Assembly: GCA_029834535.1 (NCBI GenBank) | Contig: JAQMWT010000065.1 | Coordinates: 1-64,000 of the forward strand | DNA: 64,000 nucleotides | From: Chrysophaeum taylorii | Taxonomy: Eukaryota > Sar > Pelagophyceae > Pelagomonadales > Pelagomonadaceae | Direction of reading: 5' to 3' | Part shown: piece after piece, positions 35,501 to 48,182 of the stretch | Numbering within the stretch: position 1 is the stretch's first letter | How the letters are laid out: every line of letters starts with the position of its first letter | Program-made: the position numbers and the translations under genes | The notes under the pieces: generated by a model | Database searches by the model: none | Told to the model about the DNA's origin: nothing | The model's input: the letters and a program-made list of their open reading frames with translations, nothing else

Positions 35501-38500
35501 GACTTCTCCGCCCCCGACAACATCTCCTTCGGACTCGCCAATCACAGCGCCAACCAGCTATCCCTCGGCATCACCCACAGTGAGGCCCGCTTCGCCTCCG
35601 ACAATGTCACCTTCGAGATTCCCTAGTCTGGCGCCGAAGAGTTGTCCGTCAGCATCACCCAAAATGGCTCCTTCTCCAGCTCCGACAATGTCACCATCTG
35701 ACTCACCCACCGGGGTGCTGACTACCAATCATCCCTCGGTGTCTCCCACATTCGTTCCCACTCAGCCTCCGACGACAACACCATCGGGCTCGCCTACGTC
35801 GGTACCAGCCAGCTATCCCTCGGTGCTACCTACGTTCGTGCCCTCTTCAACAGCATTTCCATCAGGATCGCCTAGCACGGTGCCGACACTATCACCCGCA
35901 GTGTCGCCTGCATTTATGACTTCTCCGCCCCCGACAACATCTCCTTCGGACTCGCCAATCACAGCGCCAACCAGCTATCCCTCGGCATCACCCACAGTGA
36001 GGCCCGCTTCGCCTCCGACAATGTCACCTTCGAGATTCCCTAGTCTGGCGCCGAAGAGTTGTCCGTCAGCATCACCCAAAATGGCTCCTTCTCCAGCTCC
36101 GACAATGTCACCATCTGACTCACCCACCGGGGTGCTGACTACCAATCATCCCTCGGTGTCTCCCACATTCGTTCCCACTCAGCCTCCGACGACAACACCA
36201 TCGGGCTCGCCTACGTCGGCACCAGCCAGCTATCCCTCGGTGCTACCTACGTTCGTGCCCTCTTCAACAGCATTTCCATCAGGATCGCCCAGCACGGTGC
36301 CGACATTATCACCCGCAGTGTCGGCTGCATTTATGACTTCTCCGCCCCCGACAACATCTCCTTCGGACTCGCCAATCACAGCGCCAACCAGCTATCCCTC
36401 GGCATCACCCACAGTGAGGCCCGCTTCGCCTCCGACAATGTCACCTTCGAGATTCCCTAGTCTGGCGCCGAAGAGGTGTCCGTCAGCATCACCCAAAATG
36501 GCTCCTTCTCCAGCTCCGACAATGTCACCATCTGACTCACCCGCCGGGGTGCTGACTACCAATCATCCCTCGGTGTCTACCACATTCGTTCCCACTCAGC
36601 CTCCGACGACAACACCATCGGGCTCGCCTACGTCGGCACCAGCCAGCTATCCCTCGGTGCTGCCCACGTTCGTTCCCTCTCCAACAGCATTTCCATTAGG
36701 ATCGCCCAGCACGGTGCCGACATTGTCACCCGCAGTGTCGCCTGCATTTATGACTTCTCCACTCCCGACAACATCTCCTTCGGACTCGCCAATCACAGCG
36801 CCAACCAGCTATCCCTTGGCATCACCCACAGTGAGGCCCGCTTCGCCTCCGACAGTGTCACCTTCGAGATTCCCTAGAACGGCGCCGTTGAGGTGTCCGT
36901 CAGCGGCACCCATCGTGGCGCCATCTCTGGCTCCATCGGACCTTCCTAGCGGGTTGCCAACGACGTGTCCCTCAGTGTTACCCTCGTTCACGTCCTCGCT
37001 GCCACCGATGATGTCTCCATCAGGCTCGCCCACCGCAGCTCCGACCAGCATTCCCTCGACATCACCCACATTTGCACCCTCTCCGGCTTCGACGATGTCA
37101 CCATCAGGCTCACCCAGCGAGGTGCCGACGACCTGTCGTTCCTCACTGTCGCCCTCACTCGTTCGCTCTCTATCTCCGACGACACCACGGTCTGACTCGC
37201 CCAATGCGGCGCCGACCAGCTATCCCTCAACACTACCCACCTTTGCGCTCTCGCTGCCTCTGACGACCTCACTTTCGGGCTTTCCAAGCGTGGCTCCAAC
37301 CAGCTGTCCCTCGACCTCACCCACGGTCGCGTCCTTTACTCCAACGAAGTCTCCGTCAGGCTTACCACGCGATGCGCCAACAAGCTTTCCATCAGTGTCA
37401 TACACATTCGCACCCTCTTCGCCTCCGACTACATCCCCTTCGCTCTTGCCAACCACGATGCCCACCGTGTATCCCTCGGCATCACTCATATTCCTGACCT
37501 CTCCATCTCCCACAACGTTACCTTTAGTCCCATCCAGCCAGTCGCCGACCAGTTATCCCTCTGCATCACCTACAGTTGTTCCCACTACAACTCCAACACT
37601 GCCACCTTCAGGCTCTTCTAGAGCGTCGCCGACTAGCTATCCATCAGCGTCACCCACAGTCTCGCACTCTCTGCCTCCGACAATATTACCATCAGGCTCA
37701 CCCAGCAAGGTGCCAACGATCATTGTTCCCTCGCTGTCACCCACCTTTGCTCCCTCTCTACCTCCGATGACACCGCCACCGTCTGGCATGCCCCATACGG
37801 CACCGATCAGCTGTCCCTCAATGTCACCCACACTTGCGCCGTCGCTTCCTCCGACGTCGTCACCTTCGGGATTCTCTGGCGCGGACCCGACCAGCTGTCC
37901 CACGTCATTGTCGACATTCGAACCATCACTGCCGCCGACAATGTCTCCGTCTGGCTCACCCAGCGACTTGCCGACAACTTGTCCATCAGTATCACCCACA
38001 CTAGGACTCTCTCCACCTCCAGCGACTGTGCCATTGGGCTTGCCCACCACTGCGCCCACCGCCCACCCCTGGGTCTCACCCTCGTTCGTGCCCTCTCCGC
38101 CTCTGACAACGTCACCTTCGGGTTCGCTCAAGCAGCCTCTGACGAGCTATCCCTTTGCATCGCCCACAGTTGTGCCCACTGCGACTCCACACCTACCAGC
38201 TTCGGGTTCTGCTAGTGTGGCGCCGACAAGGTGTACAGTAACATCTCCCACGCTGGCGCCATCTCCGGCTCTGACAACGTCACTATCGAACTTACCCAGC
38301 GAGGTGCCGACGACTGGTCCCTCGGTCTCCTATTCTTCCTCACCGCCGCCTTTGACAATGTCACCTTCGGGTTCGCTCACTGTGGCACCGAAAAGCTATC
38401 CCTCTTCGTCACGCACATTTGCACCCTCGCTGCCTCCGACGACGTCACCCTCTGGCTTCACGAACGCGGATCTGACCAGCTGTCCCTCGGCTTCACCCAC

Positions 38501-41500
38501 AGTCGTACCTTTTCTGTCCCAAACAATGTCTCCGTCAGGTTTTCCGAGCGAGGTGCCACCACCAACCTTTCCATCAGTGTCACAAACATTCACACCCTCT
38601 CTGCTTCCCACTACGGCCCCATGGGGCTTGCCAACCGCGGTGCCCACTATTTATCCCTCGGCGTCGCCCATATTCCTGCCCTCTCCACCTCCGACAACGT
38701 CACCTTCGGGCTCATCCAGCCAGCCGCCAACCAGCTGTCCCTCTTCATCACCCAAAACTGTGCCCACCGCGACTCCGAAACTGCCGTCTCCGGGCTCTCC
38801 TAGTGTGGCGCCGACAAGTTGGCCATCGGCGTCACCCACGGTGGCGCCCTTTCTGGCTCCGACAATGTCTCTATCGAGCTCACCTATGGAGGTGCCGACG
38901 ACCTGTCGTGCCTCAGTGTCGCCCTCGTTTGTTCCGTCTCTACCATCGACGATGCCACCGTCTAGCTCACTGAATGCGGCACCGACACGCTGTCTCTCAA
39001 CGTCACCTGCATTTGCGCCATCGCTGCCTCAAACGACGTCACCCTCGGTTTTGCCAAGCGTGGCTCTGACCAACGTTCCCTCGGCATCACCCACAGTCGC
39101 AGCCTTTGCGCCTCCAACGACGTCTCCGTCAGGCTTACCGATCGAGGTGCCAACAACCTTTCCAGCAGTGTCACACACATTTGCACCCTCTTCGCTTCCG
39201 ACTACGGCGGCCCCATTGCGCTTGCCAACCGCGATGTTCACCACGTATCCCTCGACGTCGCCCAAATTCCTACCATCTCCACCTCCAACAACGTCATCCA
39301 GGCAGCCGCCGACCATCTATCCCTCTGCATCACCCACAGTTCTTCCCACAGAGATTCCGACGCTGCCACCTTCAGGCTCTTCTAGAGCGGCGCCGACTAG
39401 CTACCCACCAGCGTCACCCATAGTCGCGTCCTCTCCGCCTCCGATGATGTTACCATCAGCCTCATCCAGCAAGGTGCCGACGACCTGTCGTCCCTCGGTA
39501 TCGCGCACTGTCGCTCCCTCTCCAACACCGCCACCGTCTGGCATGCCCGACGCGGCACCGACAAGTTGTCCGTCACTGACGCCGACATTTGCGCTCTCGC
39601 TGCCTCTGACGTCGTCACCTTCGGGCTTCTATAGCGCGGATCCGACCAGCTGTCCCACATTGTCGTCGACACTCGCACAGTTACCGTCGGAATCACATAG
39701 CGCCACCCCGAAGACTTGTCCAGCAGCCGCACCTTCATTTGTGCCCACGCTCTCTCCGACGACGTCACCTTTGGACTTGCCCAGCGCGGCGCCTACGAAC
39801 TATCCCTCGATGTCACCTACACTCGCGCTCTCGTCGATTATTCCGACGACTTTAATGTCGGACTCGCCTGCGAATGCTCCGACTGGAAATCCTGCGACTT
39901 CACCAATATTTGCGCCCACGCCGCCTCCGACGAAGTCACCTTTTGCCTTGCCCACCGTGGCGTCAGCTAGTGTTTCTACGTTCTCGCCCACGTTAACGCT
40001 CTCAGCACTTCCGAAGATGTCGCCCTCCGGAAGTGAGGTGCCGACGACCTGTCTCTCGGCATCACCAACGTTCGCGCCCGCTCTGTCACCATCGATCCTA
40101 CCAAACGCGGCGCCGACCAGCTGTTCCTCAGCGTCACCTGCATTTGTGCCTTTGAATCTCTCGACAGCGTCACCGTCGCGCATCACGGCTCCGACCAGCT
40201 ATCCCTCGATGTTTCCGACTTTCGCGTCCTCGACACTTCCAACAGCGTTGCCGTTGAGCTCACCTATCGGAGCGCCATCAACATATCCCTCGGTGGCACC
40301 AACATTTGCGCGCTCGCGGATGTCTCCTTTGAGCTCGCCCACCGTGGTGCCGAGCAGCAATACCGTGATGTCACCCACATCTTCGCCGTCGATACTTCCG
40401 ACGATGTTACGGTCGGACTCACCCCGAGCGGCACCGACGAGCTGTCTCTCGGTGTCACCCACGTTTACGTTGCCTCCGACCGCGATCCCTTCTGTCGTGC
40501 CCATCGCGACGCCGACCAGCCATCCCTCGGCGTCACCCACACGGGAGCCGTCTACATGCGCCCCTTCGATTCCACCTATGATGATACCATCGAGATCGCC
40601 CGACGTGGTGCCAACTTCCAATCCGTCTAAGCCACCCACATTTGGGTCCTCGTTACCTCCGACGACATCATCATCTCGATCTCACAGCGCGGCGCCAACC
40701 ACCTGTCCCCCATCGTTCACTACATCCGCACCCTCTTTTCCTCCGACGACGCTACCAAAGGGTTCGTCGAGTGCGATATCGACGACCTATCCCTCATACT
40801 CACCGTCATTCGTTCCCTCGCTGCATCCGACGACGCCACCAAGTGGAACGTTCAGCATGGCCCCTACGAGTTTTCCCTCAGAGACACCAGTGTATCAGCC
40901 TTCCACGACGCCAGTGTATCAGCCTTCCACAGTCGTTCCCTCGTTGGGTACCACGACGATGTCAACAAAAGGATCCTCCAGCTCGGCCCCGATTATTTGT
41001 CCTACAGCCGCATCCGAGCAATCCAATGTCGCACCCTCGATACCTCCTGCGATGCCACCATCTAAATCGCCCAGCTCGGTGGCGGTGTACTCTCCTTCAA
41101 TGTCACCCTCATCCGAGAGGAAAAGTCCAACTGCGCGTCCCGCGTACCCGTCGTCCACAGGACCGAGCTCGCAGCAAATTTTTCAACGCGTGGCATCACC
41201 GACTGCGCTTGAAGGCGCAAATCAAACAACCTTGTTCACAACTGAGTCACCGACGTTGGTGCCTGAGAGCAATGAGTCTAGCAGCAGTGTGCCATCAATC
41301 AACATCAACCCGACGCCTTTGCCTTCAATGATCCTGACTGTTCATCCAACCAACGAGCCCTCGCAGGATCCCACTCCAGTTCACACAAGCCCACCGTCGC
41401 ATCATCCAACAAACTTGCCCTCTTCTCACACAAAAAGTGCAGCGCCGTCCATGCATCGCTCGCCGAGTCCAACGCGCGATCTGAGCAGCTGCCCGATACT

Positions 41501-44500
41501 ACATCCTACGAGACAACCCTCGGCGGGCCCGACCTATGCCTCGACTGTCTTGGAGTCAACTCTAGAGCCAACAAGCAACGTGTTTATGGTATCGGCGGCG
41601 CCATCTCAGAAGCTCACTGTCACGCCGACCGTTCAGGTGGCAGCCGCTGGCATCGGAGCAACTCCGAGTCAAAAACTAACACACATACCAACGACTAATG
41701 TCTTCCTCGGTGGGTATGACTCCATATCGACAAATGCACCTTCGACAGAAGCACTTGGGACAGGGGAGGTCATGCTACCATCGGCAGCTCCGTCAAATTG
41801 GGCATGGCACCATGAAATGACATCGCCTTCTTCAGATGCATCAACAATAGCGCCAGGTTCTAACTTCGAGGAGAATACTTACGCTCCGACATCCAGCAAG
41901 CACACGTCTTCGTTTAACACTTCCTCTGACGGGAGTAGCTACAATCCCAACGCGAGTGTCACGCTCTCACCCTCATCAGTTCAGCAGCGAGACGCAGCGG
42001 CCTCAACAACAGCAGTTCCAACAATAATAACCGAAGGTTCGACTTTTCCGACTTTTGCTGGTGCGCTAACAAAGTATCCAACTCCATATTCAGCTGCCGC
42101 GCCCTCTGCCTCTCCCATTGAGTATGGGCACCTAGCGGGCGTGACAACCGTACCAACAACGACTGACGAGGCTTATCCTTCGACACACTCCACGATTCCA
42201 TCCTTGGAGCCATCACTTGCTCGCTCCACTCTAGCTCCCTCCTCGGCAGAGAATTATGGTACTCCGGATACGAGCCCGGCGGCGGTGACTACGCCAGTTC
42301 CTTCCAATGTTGTCTCTACACAACATCCGACAAATTCTGTGATAGAAGTTCCAACGACAACCAGCGACGACTCGTGCTCGCGCGCTCGCGCTCTTAACCT
42401 GGTCCCGTCCGAACCGCAGTTGAGTCGTGCGAAGTTTGACGCGAGCGGTGGCATCGTAGCGATTGACTTTGACTCGCCCACCGACCAAGCATCATTTGCG
42501 GCGGGCGTAAGGTTCGATTGCGGTGCTGTTGTCAATTTCACTGCTGCCACCGCCAATGAACAAGGCAGCTGTAACTGGGTTACCGCGTCGACGATAAGCG
42601 CAGACGTGACCACGGCACTCGGGGTGCTTCCCCGCACCACCGTATCGTTGCTCCCGGGCGTGCTCAAGTCTGAATGCAGCAGCGATGAAGCGTATTGCTC
42701 GTGCTATCAGTATGCCAATTCGTCGACGGTTTCGATAGCATCGCCCAATCCCGCCGTAGTACCGACGGCCATTTTATCGGGCGCTACGAGTGTCGCTGCG
42801 TGCGCGGGCCTTAGTGTTGCATCGGATCTGTCGACCGGAAGCGGGGGCCGCGACTTCCGTTACTTTTGGAATGCCACGATGCTTCCAGCCACGAGTTCAG
42901 ATGATGATGCACAATCCGTTCTGAAGAGTATACTTTCTCGCTCGAACAACCTCGCAAGCGGCGGTTCTGCGACGCTCGAAGCAACCTCAGACGAGCTCGA
43001 GATAATGCTCGATGCTGGCAACGTCACCAGCCTGAGTATAAGCTTGATAGTTGAAAATTTTTTCAGCGAGGTATCTGCGCCGTCGGACAGCTTCGTCGTC
43101 AGTATTAACGACGATCGTATCCCTCACGTCGAAATTGCGGGCGGCGTGCGACAAATGTTTCATCGATCGTCATCCGTCTCGATTAAGGCAGTTGCGTACG
43201 CGACGACGTGTGGCGGTAATTTATCGAGCGTCCACTCTGTAAAGTACAACTGGGAGCTGTACAATGTCACGTTCGACGAGGCGCAACACGAGAGCGTCGT
43301 ACCGTCGGGGGTTTTTTCCACCTCGAACGACGATCGCTTTTTCAAAGTCGACGAGTACGCGCTCCACGTTCAAACCTACGTGCTACTGGTGACAGTCACC
43401 GACACGACGACAAACGCGAACAACAGCGCGTACTCGTACTTGAACGTCACGCGTGCATCTGTCACGGCCGTGATCACGGGTGCCGATCGCACGGTTTCTC
43501 GACGCAGCCGAGAAGTCGTCGAACTTTCAGCTGCTAGCTCGTACGACGATGACGTGAGCAGTGCGACAGGAGCTGAATCCGGCCTTCGGTTTTTCTGGAC
43601 GTGCACCACGAGTTCGTGCCCGTCGTTCGACGAAACGGTCGCGATCAACATCAGCGAGCTTGGAGCTCAAACCCAGAATGTTTCTGTGGGCCTCACAGCT
43701 AGTAGCGATGATGGGCGTGGGTCCTCGACCTCTGCCTTTCTTTGGATTGTGAACGAAGCCAACACGCCCGAGGTCTTTGTCACCCAACCGGAGCGTTCTA
43801 CGACTCTCGTGAGTAACAGCGACGACATAATTTTGGACGGTACCATTGTTATTGAAAACTCAAATGCGCCGCCGTCCGCGCTGACGTCGACGTGGTCGTT
43901 GGCAAGCGGTGAGTTGAACGATGGCGATACTCTGGCGTCGACTGCCCGGACTGACGTGACTATTATCTGGAGCTCGACGACGACGACGGCGGGAGAAAGC
44001 CTGATCCACAACTTGGTGCTTCCTGCCGGTATCCTCATTTCCGGGGGAGCATATACATTCGTGCTAGAAGCAAAGTCTAGCAATCTAACTGGTTTTGCAC
44101 AAGTCGTGGTCGAATGTGCAATGCCACCAATTGGTGGCAATGTCGCGGTATCTCCGACGAGCGGTTATAACACGCTGACAAGCTTCGAACTGACGACTGC
44201 CAACTGGGCGACCTCCTATCCACCGCTCAAATACGCTTTTTTCGCGCGTACGGGTCAATTATCAAGCACGCTTCGGACCAGCACGAAGGAAACGTCGCTC
44301 TCGTCGGCGTATTTACCGTCGGGAAACCCGAACGCGACGGTGTCCGTGGCGAGTACTCGGCGTTGTTCTGGAGGATACGCGAATTGTCTTGACCAACGTT
44401 TTTTTCTTGTGCGCAGGTAGCCACCGACGATCTCGGCGGCGAAGGAAGTGCGGACATCAATGTTACCGTGTTCTCGACGAATCCCAACGCGACCGAGGTC

Positions 44501-47500
44501 GAAAAGTTCCTCGCTTTTGCGTTTACGAGCGACTTCGAAACCGTGTGTCAAGCTGTTGTGACGTGCGCGACGGCATCGGTTTCTGATTTGCTTGTGGACG
44601 CCCTTTTTACGGTTTCCGAGATAGCGGACGCTGATACCGCGATTTTACAGCAGATCTCGATCGCGCTCGAAGCCGTCGTGACCGCGTCGCCGTTGACGTT
44701 CGCGTACGATGCAGCCTACACGGCGTTGTTCAATCTCACGTACGTCTTCGCAATGGTCAGTAGCGCGTGACTATTTTGGTGACAACACGACTACTCACGT
44801 CCGAAAATTTATCAGGTCAGCAGCGAAATTGGTATCACGTCGACTACAGCGATAAGTTTGGGCAATACGGCGTCTTCGCTTCTTGAAAGTTCTTTGTTCA
44901 ATGCCTCAAACGTAACCTCCGCGACCAACACCCTTCTCGACCTGCTTGACGCGATTTGCTCGGCACAACTTCTCGACGCAATCGTGGGCGAGTACGCCGA
45001 CTACGTCACGTCCGCGAACCTTCAGACATCAGCCCAGCGCTTCATGCGCAACTCGACGACTGGGACAGCACGGTCGCTCGAGCCGCGTGGTAGTGCCCAA
45101 TCGAGCGCTGACCTGCCAACGTCTATCGGGTCGGACGACGACCAAACATATTCGGTCTGGTTTGCCGAAGTCGATTTCAAACAGTACTCTACAGTTACGT
45201 CATCGCATCTCGTGCGCTTTGGGATCTCGTCTACGGAGGAAGCGCGCCGCCGCCGCCGCCGCCGCCGCGGCCGTCGTCGCCGCCGCCTCGAAGAAGAAGA
45301 AGAAGAAGAAGAAGAAGATGCCGACGCAATCACTATCGACCTCAATATTTACGACGAGGATGCTTCAGATGATACGGCAGCCGAGTCCGGAAATGTTTCG
45401 TGCGCGTGTGGATTTTACGGGAACGTCTCGTATCAGTGCAAGGACGACACTACGGTCGATGTCCAGTGCGATGGTGCGCCGGGAATCTACGAGGTCAGTG
45501 TTCACTAGCTAAGAGTGAACGATTGCGTGAACAACCACAACAACAACTCGCAGGTCACTTGCCCTTCGTCCACGTCGTCGTGTGACGTTTGGTTTGATGG
45601 GTCAGCGACGTGCGATCCGGTTGTTGGCTCCAACCAGTCGAAGACCACCACTACAACTTGTCGCTGCTCGATCACGAGCTCGTCAAAAGTGTCCGTATCG
45701 ACATCCAGCCGTGAAACGGCCATGGCAAAAGCCTACACGAGCCAGTTCCACGACGCGCCAGACGCGGAAAGAGCAGAGTACATGCTCGTTGCAATCGCAG
45801 TCATTTTCACGATGTGCCTTGGGCTGGTTGCAACGAGCCGCGTTCTCGATCATCGCGACAGAACCGGCGCTGCTCCTGATATGCTCTCGAGAAGAAACGA
45901 GCAAAGAGACGAGGCGGGACTTAGCTCGCACTACGACGAGCTCGAAGAGTACCGCAGCTGGAAATGGTTTAGAAAGGAGCTTCGCATGTTGCATCCATTG
46001 ACCTCGTGGTATTGCTACTACTCTCCGAGCGTCCCTCGGTATTGTCGCGCCTGGAACATCGGCTTCGACGTGTTAACGTTCGCGTTTGGCTTGTGTCTCG
46101 AGACCAATATGACTCGGCCCGTGCACCCGGGTTTGTTTTCCGAGTCCGCCAACCGCTTTGTAGTGCGTGACATTGACCTCAGGGTGCGATGCGAAAATGA
46201 GCCAAGACGACTGCGACGAGCTAAAAATGCCGTACTTTGCGGGCGGTCACGAGCTATGCAGGTGGGACCTCTGTTCGCAGACGTGCGTCGTGCGCGAGCC
46301 AGCTCTGTCTCAAGCCACGTCTGAGAGATATTACCTCGTCGTCGCGCTCGTCCTATTCTGCAGCCTACCTCTGACCATGCTCTACTCCTACCTCTTCGAT
46401 AATTACCTCATCGCGCCCGCTCCGTCGCTCGCGGCGATACTACGACATCCCGGTGGTGGTCCGGCAGCTGCCGACGAGGAGGATGAAGAGCGCCCACGCT
46501 CTAATGGTGGTGGTGGTGGTGGTGGTGGTGCTGCGTCGGACTCCGAACTACGACGAAGAGATGACGCTGATGCTGGTGCCGGTCGACGTGGCGACAAATT
46601 CCCCGAGGCCGCCGCGGCGGCCCAGAGAAGCGAGGAGTGCTCGATCGAGACCTGCGAGCCATCGGTCGATTATTGCGCCCCCGAGTTGCTCGCACCCCGT
46701 CGTCGTCGTCGTCGAGACGAGGTCTTCCTGGAGGCGCTCGAGTCATCCAAAAGCCAGCTGGCTAGGATGTACAGTGTGGTAGAACGGGCGACCGCGACGG
46801 TCGCGGCGAGGTTTCGAAAAAAGCGAGACGACTGCTCCATTATTCTCAAAAAGAGCAGGGCGTCGCGGGAAGCGGCGGCGTCGCAAAGAGCGCGCGCGTT
46901 GGCGCCTCAGGTGTGCGAGATGGTGGTCGCCCAGCTCGGCGAGCTCCGCGGGCTCATCTCTCATATCGAGAGCAGCGATATCAGCGAACGGTACGCCGTT
47001 CTCGAGGACCTGCAAGCGCTCTCGCAAGAGTTGATGTCGCGGTGGGGATGGGTCGGAGACGCGACGTACTTCGAGGCCAACGTCGTGGCGGTTTTGCGGA
47101 GTCAAGCCGAGCTCGCGGCGTCGTGGCATGCCGCGCTCCACGAAAAAATTTTGTCGTGCGACGACGACGACGACGACGACGACGACCTAGAGGAGGAGGA
47201 TGATGAAGAAGATGATGCCGCCGCGGCCAAATTGGCATCGTCGTCGTCGTTCGAAGCGCGCGTCAGCAAGATGCTGGTGTCTTTCGAGCACGTCGCGCGC
47301 ATGACGCCGCTCGAACGGCGCGTGGTGGAGATGTGTCGCGAACGGAGTAAGTTCGAGCTGGAAGCACCCTCGACGCCGCCGCCTCCAGGCGAGTACGCGC
47401 TCGCCTGGATCGTCGTAGTTTCGATGGTTGCGTTCATGGCGTACTACCTCGTCGCCTCGGCCTCCCTTTGGGGCCACAAGAAGAGCCGACTGTGGCTCAT

Positions 47501-48164
47501 ATCGTTGGGAATCTCGTTCGCGCTGACGTACGCCTTCGTGCTTCCGTGCCAGCTCTTTTTTTTTAGCGTGTGGTGTCCTCGTCTCGTGGTCGATCGGCTT
47601 ACCGTAGACCATCCGCGGTCTCGACGCCGATTTCCGTTCAAAACGCAGACGCCGACGGCGTTGACGGCGCTGCTCGCGATGGAACCTCGCGCCGCCGAAA
47701 CGGCCGCCGCGCGCGCGCTGGTCTCGAGCGTCGATGACGATTTGGGCGCGGCGTGGTGGATTGACGGGGTCCCCGAAATCGCGAGAGACGAGCTATGGGT
47801 GCCGACGATCGACACGCGGGTTCTGGTTTTGTTCGTAGGCGCGTTCACCTTTCTCCCCGATTTCCTCCAGGAACTTGTCTTCGACGAGATCATAAACTTC
47901 GTGCCCTTCTTCGCGGCGAAGCTGCTGCCCACGCACGTCCGCAACGCGGCCGCCCGCTTGTTCCGCAAGTCGGAGAATCTCGTGATCACGGTCCTCGTTA
48001 TGCTGTTTGCCGGCGTCCTCATCGCAGGCTTCTTCGTCGTCTTCGAGCTCGGACGTTATCTCGTTCGCGCGGTCCACCACATGAGCCTCTCAGAAGACAG
48101 GAGGAGGTGGCACCGCCCTTCTTCTTCTTCTTCTTCTTCCTTTTCTAATAATAAAATCATCTAG
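32541..48164 (+). CDS. Giant FG-GAP / Ser-Thr-Pro repeat / REJ-like multi-pass membrane protein
   Basis: I join five exons: 32541-44348, 44417-44755, 44816-45493, 45554-46130 and 46183-48164, about 5,127 residues. A signal peptide (MMNIVAISALAVAAALEAS) precedes about seven FG-GAP-type propeller blades to residue 375 (AKLTASDG ... FGYSVAI ... AGAAYVFE), as in integrin-like ectodomains. Residues 375-3270 are Ser/Thr/Pro repeats of the form SPTxxPSxxPTTSPS, likely heavily glycosylated. Residues 3270 to about 4250 resemble the REJ region of polycystin-1 and egg-jelly receptors (SPTSGYNTLTSFEL, ATDDLGGEGSADINVTVF). A Cys-rich piece and five or six hydrophobic segments follow (MLVAIAVIFTMCLGLVA, YYLVVALVLFCSLPLTMLY, IVVVSMVAFMAYYLV, LVITVLVMLFAGVLIAGFF), with acidic and coiled cytoplasmic parts between. 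Probably an adhesion or sensing protein at the cell surface. The first intron donor is uncertain (GC at 44349, or GT at 44346 or 44340), as is the last. Confidence 0.75.
34151..36900 (+). repeat. 417-bp (139-residue) tandem repeat array inside the giant gene
   Basis: The phrase CTCGGTGCT(A/G)CC recurs at 34568, 34985, 35402, 35819, 36236 and 36653, exactly 417 bases apart. Each unit encodes one 139-residue block that begins PSVLPTFVPS and contains AVSPAFMTSP, SYPSASPTVRP and VLTTNHPSVSPTF. The central units differ at only a few positions. A more diverged unit precedes the array (from about 34151) and the last unit becomes unlike the others after about 36900. The period is a multiple of three, so expansion keeps the frame. 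Confidence 0.92.
44349..44416 (+). other. Predicted intron 1 of the giant gene
   Basis: The first exon frame loses sense after 44348, and protein-like sequence resumes at 44417 directly after TTTCTTGTGCGCAG. Joining GTG at 44348 to GTA at 44417 gives ATVSV-VATDDLGG, a natural REJ-like strand. This needs a GC-AG intron (donor GCGAGT, 68 nt); GT donors at 44346 or 44340 also keep the frame. Confidence 0.65.
44756..44815 (+). other. Predicted intron 2 of the giant gene
   Basis: 60 nt, phase 0, donor ATG|GTCAGT and acceptor TTTATCAG|GTCAGC. The frame before it would stop within five codons without splicing. The first ten bases of the intron (GTCAGTAGCG) nearly equal the first ten of the next exon (GTCAGCAGCG). 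Confidence 0.8.
45494..45553 (+). other. Predicted intron 3 of the giant gene
   Basis: 60 nt, phase 0, donor GAG|GTCAGT and acceptor ACTCGCAG|GTCACT. It joins GAPGIYE to VTCPSSTSSC. Again the exon after the acceptor begins with the same bases (GTCA) as the intron. Confidence 0.8.
46131..46182 (+). other. Predicted intron 4 of the giant gene
   Basis: The frame must change between about 46100 and 46190. Acceptor GACCTCAG ends at 46182. A donor GTTTGT at 46131 gives a 52-nt phase-1 intron and joins RPVHPG to CDAKMSQDDC. A GTCTCG donor at 46095 would also keep the frame. Confidence 0.5.
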
Positions 48165-48182
48165 AGAATGAATAATATTGCC

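Noticed and set aside
33529-41158. Many minus-strand open frames rich in Gly, Asp and Val (GDTEGxLVGxxVGEPDG), resembling RTX- or collagen-like proteins.
   Set aside because: They are exact antisense shadows of the Ser/Thr/Pro codons of the giant gene; they share its repeat period and lack independent starts or domains.
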